This document shows, piece after piece, positions 45,886 through 56,778 of a DNA stretch of 64,000 nucleotides; the stretch's first letter is position 1, and each line of letters starts with the position of its first letter. The stretch is from Phascolomyces articulosus (taxonomy: Eukaryota; Mucoromycota; Mucoromycetes; Mucorales; Lichtheimiaceae). The position numbers were made by a program, and so were the translations under genes. Under the pieces are notes generated by a model. That model made no database searches and was not told the DNA's origin. It worked only from the letters and a program-made list of their open reading frames with translations. The stretch covers positions 868,001 through 932,000 of the forward strand of contig JAIXMP010000011.1 in the NCBI GenBank assembly GCA_025677815.1. Reading direction: 5' to 3'.

Positions 45886-48800
45886 TATAGACTAGGACCA
45901 TCAACAAAATGCAATTTTGGCATGTGCTGTGGTGCATCAAGGGAGTGAAGGATCGAATCAAAAATGGCTTGCTGGTCTTCATTGAATTGCAATCACTGTT
46001 CAGGTTGTAAAGCCAAATGTGCTGCTAATCTTCGATGTTCACGAATAATTGTCGGCTCATTGTTATCAGCATCATCATCATCAACTTTGGGTTCTGGAAT
46101 TATAAATCCATCAAATTCACTTAATGATCTTGATAGATTAACCATGACAGATTCTATATCTAATAAAGCACGATTATATATGACATCTGAATATTGCAAG
46201 GTTTGATCATTCATTTCGTGACGTGCAGTATACAGGTAATCTTCTGCCAAATTACTACGATGATTTAACCATAGGTTGTATAGATCATCAGGGTGACAAA
46301 ATACAACAATGATTGCAAATAAATGGCGTAATGCATGGGGGTGCTGGTAGGTGTTAGCTTGATCCAGGCAATCACCCCATTCTTGTTGGCCAGTAATTAA
46401 ACCACGTCTTCGAGCAGCAGCTTGAAAAGATGGCAAAACCTCTTCATTTTCTTCACCTCTGTTTATTGTACGCATATCGACAAAAGATTTACCACCTGGT
46501 ACATGACAGAGCAAAAGCCGAAGGTGATACTTTTCAACCTCTCGAGGGGAAACAGCAAACATTCTACCAATGGTACCACCATGACCACGTTCTCGAATCT
46601 TCCAACTACGTGTACGTTTAACAAATACATAATCTTCAGGAAAATTGATGTAGAGGGTATTTTGAAGATCAGTATTATTTGGGTGTTGTCTATTATATTC
46701 AAACCATGCTGTTAAAGTGGTTTCATACGCACGGCCTTAAATCACATCTGTGGGATTTTCACCCTTATCAAAATACACTAATTGTTCATCCTGAAGGTGG
46801 ATTGCCAACCGTTCATGTGCAGGAAATTCGCGATGCAATGGAAATGAAAATAGGCGCCAACAACCCTCTGAAGATGAGACATAGCGAGCATCAAGAAAAG
46901 TGCTGATTTCATCGATTGTTTCTTCTTCATCATTATTAGGATTGGTGGTGGGTTGCTGTTGTACTACTCTTGCAGCAGCGCGATCATGGCCTTTATAGAC
47001 ATATTTATAAACGTATTTGATTGAATGGATGGACGTGCAAATTTCAACGTTAATATGAGCATCATACTTTGTACAAAGAAAAACGTTATGCGGAACCACC
47101 CATCGATTATCAAGTCTAACTCCTGACTTCATCACAGAGTCTCCGTTGTTTCGACGTCGATAAATGGGATAACCATCTTCATTCATTTCTGTTTCTGCAC
47201 GAAACTGTTTTGGATAACGTTTGCTGCATCCATTTTCACCCATACACGGGGATCGTAAATGTAATGGACCACATGGACCATGCATCATACTTCTTTCGAC
47301 AGTAGCACGTGCAGCAGGATATATTGTAGCATCTGGTAATTCAGCTGAAACAATGTTGTCACAATCTTCAGCAGTAATTGGCTTATCTTTATTGGCAAGA
47401 ATAAGCAAAATATAGGCATGTGCTAACCCTCGCTTTTGATACTCAATAGTATGCACGTGAGCAATTACTCTTCCTAAGACCCTATTTTTTGTGAGATCAT
47501 CCATAAGCTGCTTAAATTTCAAATGAAAAACGCGAATACAAATGTCTGGATGATCAGGTGCGTGTTGGCCTGGTAAAAGAGATTGTTGGATTTCCGGCCA
47601 GTTTAGATTACACGTGAAGGTAATAAAAAGGTCGGGTTTCCCAAAACGTCGAACAATACTCATTGCATCTTAATATAATTGCTGCATATGTCGTGGAGAG
47701 CCAATAAAAGAGGAAGGTAGAATAACACGTCTTCTAAGAGCTGCCATATTATTATCATCAACGCTTATGGCATCTGCAACACTACGATATAAATTAGATC
47801 GTAATCTGTCTTGATTATGACGTATATAACCAAAATTTGATTCATTTGGCGTAATATCAACGATATTGTTGGAATAACTTTAAGTGGTATCATTTGCATT
47901 GTTATTATTGGTGCGAATCATGAGCGTATTATAAAGTCCATTGGGTGATGTTACGATTATTTGCTCTTGTATTGATGTCCATTTCTTATTTATTTTATTA
48001 TTCTATTAATATACAATTCAATCGTCATATAAAACAAACACACCTCGAGGAAAAATAAGAACATATTGAAGTGGATCATAAAAACGATGCATCTCACTGA
48101 TCCGTTCTAACTGATTGGATCTGGTTCTAATACAATATCTCGATTCCCAATATTTTCATCGTCATGATTACCCACAATAATAATTCCAACTTCCCCAGCA
48201 GTAGGTGCATTGTAACGTCGATGATCAGGGGTATTTTCAGATCTAATAACCATCCTGACATTATCAACGCCATTTGGTGTGCAATTTGTGCCATATTTTG
48301 GAAAGATCGAACGAATGGATTTATATCATGCATAAGTGCTTGCAATGATTGGAGAGTATTATGATCAAGTTGTACATTTGAAACAGCTTGTCGATTTGCT
48401 GTTTCTGTAGCTTGTTGTTCGGCTGTTTCAGTTGCTGGATCATGTATATAAATTTGTGCAAATGCTGGTCTATTATCATCAGCTGGTAATAAAGAGCCAA
48501 TTCGATGATAAAGACTTCCATGAATAGAAAATTATACGCTCCTCCATGCATATTAGCAACAGTCTGATCAATATTGACTCCAAGGGATGTAAAGCTTAAT
48601 GCACTGTTATAAGCACGATGTACTGACGAAAATGGTTAGAGACTGTGTCACTACCATGTAAAAGTCGAGAAATTGCAGGTGGAGTTGGGTTTAATGGAGG
48701 AAGTTCAACTGCTCCTTCCTGACAGCAAAGATTGAAAAAAGGATTTCTGATAGAACTTCCAGAGGTACGTTCTTGGATAAAGAGTTGAGCATGGCAACTA

Positions 48801-48889
48801 TTACATTCATTATCCATAGAACCAAGAGAGTGGCGTGTTGGAGTGTTATTACTGGAAACGCGGGCGATGTTATGAAGCTGAACCACCAC
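45886..48889 (-). pseudogene. Helitron Rep-helicase gene, inactivated and truncated
   Basis: One frame is interrupted by TAA at 47670-47672 (QQLY*DAM, where a Gln is usual), TAA at 46737-46739 (DVI*GRAYE) and TGA at 45993-45995 (PEQ*LQFNEDQ). A frameshift lies near 48537, between MHGGAYNF and IHGSLYHRI. The Rep signature GKPDLFITFTCNLNWPE is intact. The HUH metal motif, normally GLPHAHILL, reads GLAHAYILL, so the second His is Tyr and the nicking site should be dead. Several changes (CAA to TAA, CAT to TAT) are C-to-T, as expected if methylated cytosines decayed, but the sample is small. Exon 1 with the zinc knuckles joins through an intron (about 48860-48967) to LHNIARVSSNNTPTRHSL. Confidence 0.85.
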
Positions 48890-48964
48890 ATTAATTAATA
48901 CTCAAACTCAAACAATAATGTATAGATAAGTTTCCAATAAGAAATCAAACTAAAATATTGAGCT

Positions 48965-49345
48965 TACATTTTGTTGTTGGGTGTTATTCCGATGGGGACG
49001 ATAATCAGGGCAAGATCTATGAGTATTACGCAAATGTCCTTCTTGACCACAGCTTGCACAAACACGAACAGGGAGAGTTGGTTCGAGATTAGGCTCCCCA
49101 TTGTTAATATCATCATTGTTGATATTTGAAGGATTGTTAGGGCAAGAACTGTGAGTACTGCGCGAATGGCCTTCTTGGCCGCAGCTTGCGCAGACAGGAA
49201 CAGGTACAACACGCGATTCATCATAATCACGCTCTTCATTTTCGCGCATTGCTATTCTATTTGGATTAGCAAGGCAATCACGATGATTTGTGCGCTGATG
49301 ACCGGGCAAACCGCAAGTATTGCAAATGGGAGTTGATATGTCGAA
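48965..49345 (-). pseudogene. Helitron 5' exon with three zinc knuckles
   Basis: Three CX2CX4HX4HX2C fingers follow each other: ICNTCGLPGHQRTNHRDC, VCASCGQEGHSRSTHSSC and VCASCGQEGHLRNTHRSC, separated by acidic Asn-rich linkers. The exon ends NNTQQQN at a GTAAGC donor. The start codon could not be located. The frame itself is open throughout, unlike the Rep part. Such fingers probably bind nucleic acid. Confidence 0.7.
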
Positions 49346-49370
49346 TAAAGAGAAGTTTAAAAAGATTGTA

Positions 49371-50264
49371 TTACTTTAGAGTATAGAAAAGAAAAAGTGC
49401 TTTCCACTTTCATAACTTAAATATATATGAACCTTATAAAAAAACTTTTATTAGCGGGGTTATTTCCTTTTTTGTAAGAAAGCAAACGTAACTCGTAACC
49501 CAGTGATTACAAAAACCCAGTGATTTTAATAATATAGATAGTCAGAAGAACTAACGACATTCCAAATAAAATATTTTACTGCTTTGCTCTTAATAAATGA
49601 AATAGTCCATTGTTCTTAGTGTGATATGAGGAAGCCCGTGAAGGACAATCGCCTCTGTACTTTAAAACATAAATGTCTGGAAGCTTCTTCCTACAGATTT
49701 GTTTAATTTTTATGCACCTTTTATCTTTTTAATATTTTTCTATTCTTGTGAATCAATATATCCACTTGCTAGCATGATGATGTTGTTGTAAAATTTCTTT
49801 GTGTTACTGCGTTCCCTTTTTGGATACTTCCTGTACTACAGTGCCTCCACTTCCAATTTTCGCTTTCCAAAAAACGAACTTTGGTCTGAGAACATAGCGA
49901 ATTTGGTTTTTTGGAAAGCGAAGATTGGGAATGGAGGCACTGTATTATTTCAGTTCTTCTATATTTCTTTAACGCGGAGTAACTTCTACTTGGTATTATA
50001 GATAAGTTTGGGCAAATTTCCAGTATATTTACCTGATTGATCATTATGGTTGTTTTATTGTGTTACGCGTCTCCTCCAGTAAATTGTTTAAAAAACACTC
50101 ACTGTTTTTTAGTTTATCCTAATTAGGTTTAGATTTTATGCACAAAGAGATGGCGTATTTAGTATTTTACTGGACTTTGCCTCATTTTTGTAACAAATGA
50201 ACTTTCTTTTTCTTTCGCTTTTATTTATTTATTTTTTTTTGCTTCATTTCTTATCAGCTGGATC
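49371..50264. other. spacer between Helitron and F-box copy B
   Basis: AT-rich apart from a MITE at 49839-49942. The direct repeat ACCCAGTGATT occurs twice near 49500-49535. The last 100 bases are T-rich leader before the ATG at 50265. Confidence 0.5.
49839..49942. mobile_element. Tc1/mariner-type MITE, 104 bp
   Basis: The left arm CAGTGCCTCCACTTCCAATT continues TTCGCTTTCCAAAAAAC. The right arm is its near-perfect inverse (GTTTTTTGGAAAGCGAAGAT then TGGGAATGGAGGCACTG). Both ends are flanked by TA (49837-49838 and 49943-49944), the target duplication of Tc1/mariner transposons. Arms of about 40 bp leave a loop of only about 25 bases, so it is a non-autonomous miniature element. Confidence 0.85.
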
Positions 50265-52341
50265 ATGTATGTTTTCGGCCAACAAATACAAGAAACTGCT
50301 CATACTGATCAAAAGACAAAAATAATTGGAAATGAAAAATTAAATATTACTACTGGAATAGAAGTCGAGATCACCATCAGACAATTCCTACAGACTGTGG
50401 ATCCATTCCAGATACTACCTAAAGAAATTATAGCCCATATCATTACGCTCCTGCCACAAGATATAAGAATTACATGTGCACAAGTATCAAGATCATGGCG
50501 AATCCAAACGTTGGGATGCGCAGAAATTTGGAGCAATTTAAAACTCGAACAAGCACACGATGGAAACAATAATATTAGGACGTTATTACTTTTGTCCCCT
50601 TATTATGGTCATCATGTTCAGAGTTTAATTCTCGATACGAGAGAACATAATACATGGTCTCTCTGCATGAAAAAATTACAATTAAACTATTTTAATCAAA
50701 TTCGATCACTTCAATTGATAGGTAAATAAGTAGATAATATAAAATACGAAATACTCTAACAGACATCCAAACTAAAAAATGATCAACTGCTGGTTGCCTA
50801 TAGTACGCTATGGGATCTTGTCGGATGAAGATCAAGTATTACAAACAACAGCCGCACTACGAGAAATCCAAGGCACCCTGACTAAGCTCCAGATTCACAT
50901 AGCTTCTGTTCAAGGAAGACATATTACCATTGCTCATATTTTGACATCATGCAGCGGCTTAACAGATTTATATTATTCAACAATATCAAGACTATCCCTA
51001 CAAACTGGTTATTTTGACGAAGTTCCAAATTACCAACATCTTGTGAATTTAGTACTTAGTAAATCAGTGACTTCTAAAGAAAAGGATATCCAACCTATAT
51101 TGGAAAAATGCCAACAACTACGACGGCTTGTCGTGAATGGATGGAATGAATCTGTATTAGATACTCTTGCAAGATTCCCAACACCTAATTTGGAGATTTT
51201 GGGGATTTTGGGGTATAATCCTGGTTACAGTGCCTATTCTGTCCCTCAACTACCATCATCACAAAAAAAGAAGGCTATTATTACTACTCCTCACAACAAT
51301 CCACACAACCAAAAAAATGATACAGAAGAAATAAGTAGCGAAAATCGCGTGGGTGGTTCATGGGGGCTCTTTGTAGGTGAAGCCGCTGTTGCTGTTTCGG
51401 TATCAAAATTATGGCCGTTTTTATACAAGAATAGAGAGACACTAAAAACGATATATATTCATATGAAACCAATAACAACGGATGAACTTCGAAGCATAAA
51501 TATAAAGTATCCTGATTTCTACCTTTATAATATAACCAAACTTGTCGCTTGGGTTAATCATGAAAACACCCAAAACCTTATATCACAGTCAATTCAAAAT
51601 TCATCTACATTGACAAATCTCACCGCGATAAAACCTTACAACGTCAGCCAATTTATTGACGGAACCCTCGTGAATCTGCCTCAACTTAAACAGCTCGAAC
51701 TACAACATTGGAAAAATACGAATCCCGATAACACAACAGACTTGATTCGACTCTTCAACAGGTTTGCACAACTGTCGTCATCATCATCAATAAAACCCAC
51801 TAATAAGAATATGTATAATAATAAGCCATGTTATTCGGTGTTGCAAAGCCTCCGATTAAGATGGGTCGACAAAATGTTCACGGATGATGTTCTTGCATCC
51901 ATTACGGGTATTAAATCCTTGTGTCATATTGAACTCACCTCTATCAATCATATTACTACGGAGGGTCTTCGCAAATTTTTCACATCGCCATTGGCAGATC
52001 AGCTCAAATTGGTGGATATTGCTTTTATGGATGCAGTGACGGATGATGTTATCATTAGTATTGGCAATATGAAAAATGTCAACACAATCTGGCTACAGGG
52101 ACTCGATTTTATTACTGATGATAGTATATGTAGCGTGGTAGATAAGCTTGCTTTATCCAACAAGAACGGCAAAAAATGGACCACGCTTGCATTATTTAAA
52201 TGTGGGTCTATTACCCAAGGTTGTATTTCTTATGCAAAAACAAAAATTACGCGAGTGGTTCATAATATAGAAGAGATTCAGGATGGTCGTTATACTCCAT
52301 TAATAGAAAAGTTAACAAAAGCTAGCTATACCCTTATTTGA
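50265..52341 (+). CDS. F-box-LRR protein, array copy B (TPR region lost)
   Basis: Exons 50265-50721 and 50804-52341 give 664 residues. The intron sits at the same codon as in copy C (SLQLI|VRYGILS versus SLQIT|VNRGILS). The F-box is at about 46-89 (DPFQILPKEIIAHIITLLPQ, then SRSWRIQTLGCAEIW). It recruits Skp1 in SCF ubiquitin ligases. About 450 residues of irregular LRRs follow, with the most conserved block near the C-terminus (FTDDVLASITGIKSLCHIEL, NVNTIWLQGLDFITDD). Relative to copy C the first 100 residues (TPR-like part) are missing; the start MYVFGQQIQ aligns with MYGYQLRAI of copy C. A variable Ser/Asn-rich segment lies before the last LRRs. Substrate unknown. Confidence 0.85.
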
Positions 52342-52864
52342 TTTATATATTTCCTTTGAGGGAATCCACCAAAATAAATTATTGCTTGTTACGCAAAGAG
52401 CGATAAAAGGATACTTTATCATTTATTATGTAGTGTATTAAAAACCCCATGTTATGAACAGATTAATAACATGAATCACTTTTTCATCATCTGTCAAAAC
52501 CTCCAAGTTTTTCAAATTTAATAGTATAATACAATACAACCAAAACAAAAAAAAATGCATATATGGTAATATATATAATAAATATTTTTCATTATTCCCA
52601 ATTAGGGTTTTGGTGTTACTACCTGAACACGTGCAGGAAACAAAAATCGATGAGAAAAAAAGATACTATTGGGCTCTCCCTCATTTTTTGAATAAATAAA
52701 CCTAACTGCTTTTGAGTCATCGTATGAGTTGCACGTATATGTTTACAAAACTTGACTTTTTTTTATCTCTCTTTCTCTTTTTCATTTTGAAAACTATTTA
52801 TTTGTTTTTTTTAATCAACTACCATTTATATTATCAGTCAGCTCTTTTTTTTTTCGCTCTGCTA
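52342..52864. other. spacer between copies B and C
   Basis: AT-rich, with a T-rich leader just upstream of 52865 that encodes a hydrophobic open frame in line with copy C. That frame was not taken as coding because the homologous copy A has nothing like it. Confidence 0.5.
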
Positions 52865-55324
52865 ATGAATAATAATAAGAATACACAATATTTGTTGAAC
52901 AGTCTAGTATCGTTTCAAGAACAAATTCAAAATCTCGAAAAAATCATAAAAAATAATGATTATCAATCCATGATCCAGTCAACATCCGATACAATCAACC
53001 ATGTCTATGAGCAAAATCAACTACTATATACTCTTCTCGACATACGCTCTTATGGTTATATGAATGACTATCAGTTCAAAAAAGCATTGACAGATAGAGA
53101 GAAAATGATTGAAATTGCTCCTACCTCTACAACTGGTTATGCCAGAACAGGTCATCTGCTTTCAATGTACGGGTACCAACTCCGCGCAATCAAAGTCTAT
53201 GATCAAGGGCTTGATATTTCGCTTCAACAACAACAACAGAAGGAGGCGATGATCCCTCACACGACAGATCAAAGAGCAACTCATGTTTCTGAAACTGACG
53301 AATTGGAATCTGGAAAAGCAATCGCCGTTCAACAATCAGAAATATACATTGATCCATTTCAAATACTCCCTGAAGAACTTTTGACCAACATTGTTGCATG
53401 TTTACCACAAAACATAAAATTAACATGTATTCAAGTATCCAAGTCATGGCGATTCCGAATATTAGGTTGCATAGAAGCCTGGAATGATTTTGCACTTGGA
53501 AAAGAAGAATATGAAAACAAGAATATGGCATTGTTATCCATATCATCCCATTTTGGACATCATGTTCAAAATTTGACGATGAATACAGATTCTCCGATTG
53601 TTTGGTCTTCATGCATGAAAAAATTGCAACAAGAACATTTTGGTCGAATTCGATCGCTTCAAATAACAGGTAGAAAATAACAATAAAGATAACAATCGAT
53701 GCTATTTGCTTGTTAATAACATACTGTGAACTTTTAATTTTATTATACAACATTAGTAAATCGTGGAATCCTAAGCCTGGGGGATTATGTTACACAAACA
53801 TCCTTAGCATTACAACAAATTCAAAACACATTGACCAAACTTTCTATTCATGTAGGAATTGGTCGACGTGATACCATATCCGTTGCTACACTTTTGATGT
53901 TATGTTCCAGCTTGACAGATCTCGTCTATTCAGCAGAGAGAGTACCGTCTTCCTATTCATTCTGTAAACTGATGGGGGATTTTAATTATATGCTAACCCA
54001 TCCACGTCTCGAGAATCTTGAGCTGCAAGCAAATGACATTAACGGAGGTGATATCGGGCCCATCTTGGCAACATGTCCGCAGTTACGACGACTTGTATTG
54101 CAAGGAGGTAATTATTCTATCCCAGACGCTCTCGTCAGTGCTCCAACATCCAATTTGGAGATTCTGGGTCTTAATCCACTTTACAATGATAATGTACCTC
54201 AGCTGCTGCCGTTACAAAAAAAGAAGATCTCTAATAATACTCTGTTACCAAGAAACAGAAGCAACAAAAATGATATATCATCAACAACTAGTAATGGTGG
54301 CCTATGGGGTCTCTATATGGATAACCCCAAATCGGGTTTTCCTGTAACAAGAATGTTACCCTTTTTATACAAAAACAGAGCAACATTAAAAAAGATCCGT
54401 CTTTGTATGCTAACAATGCCAATGGAACAACTTCATTATATCCATACAACATACCCTCATTGTACCTTTTCCAATGTAACCAAACTGGTCGCTTGGCCAT
54501 ATACAGAAACTACACAAGACTTTATATCCCGATCTATTCACAACTCAACTACATTGACAGATCTTGTGGTAATTCTACCTTACAATATCAATACATTTAT
54601 TAACAAAACCATCAAGAATTTACCTCGACTTCAACAACTCGAACTACAACATGTGAAAAACAAAAATAGCGACGATCGTGCTTCTACCACGGCAAATTTA
54701 ATTCAACTCTTTAACAGATATTCGCGACTCTCGTCATCACCAACAATGACATCACTGTCCAATACTAATAATAATAACTCATCCTCGCTATTCTCACCAT
54801 CTTCATCTTCTTCTTCCTCGGTCTTACAAGTTCTCAAACTTAGATGGTGTGATGAAGTGCTAACTGACAATGTACTTGCCTCCATTACTGGTATAAAATC
54901 CCTGTGCCATATTGAACTCACTGGACTTCACCATGTCACAACCGAAGGGCTTCATAAATTTTTCAATTCACCTTTATCGGACCAGATTAAATTTGTGGAT
55001 ATTGCTGAAATCGATGCGGTGACGGATGACTTGATTATTCGCCTTGGTGATTTAAAACATGTTAATACCATCTGGTTACAAGGTCTTAAATCCATTACAG
55101 ATGATGGTATACGTGGTTTAGTAGATAAACTATATACAGCCAACAACAAGTACAAAAAATGGACAACATTTATTTTATTACAGTGTCCATCTATCACGGA
55201 TGAATGCATTTCTTATGCAACGACAAAAGTATCGCGCATGATTAGTGATATGAAAGAAATTAATCACCATAGATATTATACTTTAATACATAAATTGATG
55301 AAAGCCAGTTATACTATTTATTAA
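52865..55324 (+). CDS. TPR-F-box-LRR protein, array copy C (full length)
   Basis: Exons 52865-53669 and 53757-55324 give 790 residues. Residues about 20-118 form TPR-like helices (LLYTLLDIRSYGYMNDYQF, GYARTGHLLSMYGYQLRAIK). The F-box lies at about 163-206 (DPFQILPEELLTNIVACLPQ, then SKSWRFRILGCIEAW). LRRs fill residues about 270-780, for example HPRLENLELQANDINGGDIG and NVLASITGIKSLCHIEL, ending LMKASYTIY. The layout TPR + F-box + LRR matches fungal proteins related to Pof3/Dia2 of yeasts, which work in SCF complexes linked to genome stability, but orthology is not claimed for an expanded family. Start chosen by alignment with copy A and the non-hydrophobic N-terminus. It is the best reference for repairing the annotation of the other copies. 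Confidence 0.88.
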
Positions 55325-55701
55325 TATCAGATAAAAAAATTAGTGAATAACTCTTTTTCTATCGTGTATCTTTTGTATTGCCAATCCAAACAATAAAAAA
55401 AACAAGATGCTTATGATGTAATACGAAAATACCTGTGTCAATTATTGTTTTTTTTAGTTATAAAGTATCATAACAACAGTTAAAAAATAAGGAGTGGTAT
55501 CACATATATAATCAAGTCATTCTATATTTTTTTCTTTGAGTAGCAACTACTGACTGCTGGTATGAACGATAATAAGGATAATATGTTGCCCAATTATAAG
55601 TATTTGTACCAGATAATTTAAAATCATTATTTGTGCTATATGTACAAGAATACTGTATGGGTTTTCCTTCGTGTTGCAATCGTAGTAAACCAAGTTATAT
55701 A

Positions 55702-56778
55702 TACACCATAAAAAATGTTTTGGCCGACAGAAGTGTTTTCTGCCAAATTCGGCCAAAAGCTATGTAGTACTAAGCGCTTCTCTAACTCACGGTTGTACGT
55801 TATCTTGGAGTGTATTTGACGTTGATGAGTGTTTATATCAAGATTGTTTTTTATCCGCTATAACTGACGTAATAAATAACTATAATACCAGGGTGGTGAT
55901 AACAAATAGAAAGTATTATAAACAATATAATATCGGAAACTCATTTATAACGCATTTACATTTAATTGGAAGATTTGTAATAAGAAATGATTTTATTAAA
56001 TAAAAAGATGAGGAATGAAAAATAAAAAAAAAATAGGTGTATTACTAGCTAAGAGAAAATAATATTCATATCTATATAGAATCTATGAAAAACTAACATA
56101 AAAAAATATATAAGGAATGTAAACTTTTTTATTTATTAATTTATATAAATTAGAATGTGCTTTTATATTGAGAATTGATATTATAAATATATATTAACAA
56201 TAAAAGAGTATAGTCACTTACTTACCCTATTGTTCTATGCTAGAGAGAGAAGAAAAGAATTAGTTAGAAAAATAGATAGTATGATGTTGACATAAGAATT
56301 TTTTCTTAAAAAAACACGTACTCCTCGATGTCATCTCTTTCTCGTTTATTTTGTGCATCATTTACATTTTTCCATCGTAAACGCAACATTGTATTTGCGA
56401 TCCAATCGTCCTTGCATAAATCAAAGGGGGTTGGAAGCGACTGCTCTTCTATTTCTTTCTTCAGTTCAGCGAGCAAAAAAGCTCTAAGTTCAGCATGGGT
56501 ATGTTCTTAACTTTATTATTTATTTTCTATTGAAAACAGATATTTACCTGTCACTGGTGTCATAATAGGGGTGATGCATTTTATATAAATAACAAAAACA
56601 AAAAGAGAAAACGCCAAAAAAAACCATCAACTATCTTGTTAAAATACATTGCGGCAGTTGTAACTGTCAAACCGTACTACTGAACATAATAAATACGGTA
56701 AGGCATCAAAAGTTTGTATTACGTCAGGTGGAGTTCTGCCAAATTCGGCCAAAAGCTCAAATCCTTTTTTATGGTGTA
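55702..56778. mobile_element. 1,077-bp element with 14-bp terminal inverted repeats
   Basis: The left end TACACCATAAAAAA (55702-55715) and the right end TTTTTTATGGTGTA (56765-56778) are perfect inverses. Just inside, TTTTGGCCGA (55718-55727) and TCGGCCAAAA (56745-56754) repeat the symmetry. The string CTGCCAAATTCGGCCAAAAG also appears at both ends in direct orientation (55740 and 56736), so the left end is itself a palindrome. Flanks are TA-rich, so the target duplication is ambiguous. No transposase is seen; a small spliced gene lies inside. Probably a non-autonomous DNA transposon. Confidence 0.65.
56227..56563 (-). CDS. tiny three-exon gene inside the inverted-repeat element
   Basis: Minus-strand exons 56548-56563, 56322-56505 and 56227-56239 give 70 residues with GTAAAT and GTACGT donors and exact phase. 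The protein starts MTPVTEHTHAELRAFLLAEL, continues KKEIEEQSLPTPFDLCKDDW, then IANTMLRLRWKNVNDAQNK, and ends RERDDIEDIEQ. It is charged and helical-looking, quite unlike the surrounding AT-rich noise, and its GC content is higher. The segment with spaced Trp residues recalls a Myb/SANT-like helix-turn-helix, but this is weak. It may be element cargo, the remains of a transposon gene, or an exon set of a host gene captured by the element. Confidence 0.5.

Larger units (their letters stand above)
45886..49345 (-). mobile_element. decayed Helitron (rolling-circle transposon)
   Basis: Reading on the minus strand from 49345: three zinc knuckles; a Cys-containing linker (MDNECNSCHAQLF, about 48800); a Helitron-type N-terminal domain (LSFTSLGVNIDQTVANMHGG, then IHGSLYHRIGSLLPA, then EVGIIIVGNHDDENIGNREI); a Rep/HUH domain; and the first residues of a Pif1-like helicase (LQFNEDQQAIFDSIL ... 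LHFVDGP). Homology stops at 45886, exactly where Walker A (GxxGTGKT) should begin, so the helicase is lost. The element sits inside the F-box/LRR array. Termini (5' TC, 3' CTRR with hairpin) could not be fixed. The GC-rich island ending in CTAG at 43216-43219 (minus direction) is one possible 3' end. Confidence 0.85.

Noticed and set aside
46739..47672. Idea that TAA codes for an amino acid (alternative genetic code)
   Set aside because: All intact genes in the window use TAA, TAG or TGA as normal ends; the in-frame stops occur only in transposon or duplicated F-box sequence.
52712..52864. Hydrophobic 51-codon N-terminal extension of F-box copy C
   Set aside because: Produced by T-rich leader DNA; the homologous copy starts its TPR part without it, and an F-box protein is not expected to have a signal peptide.
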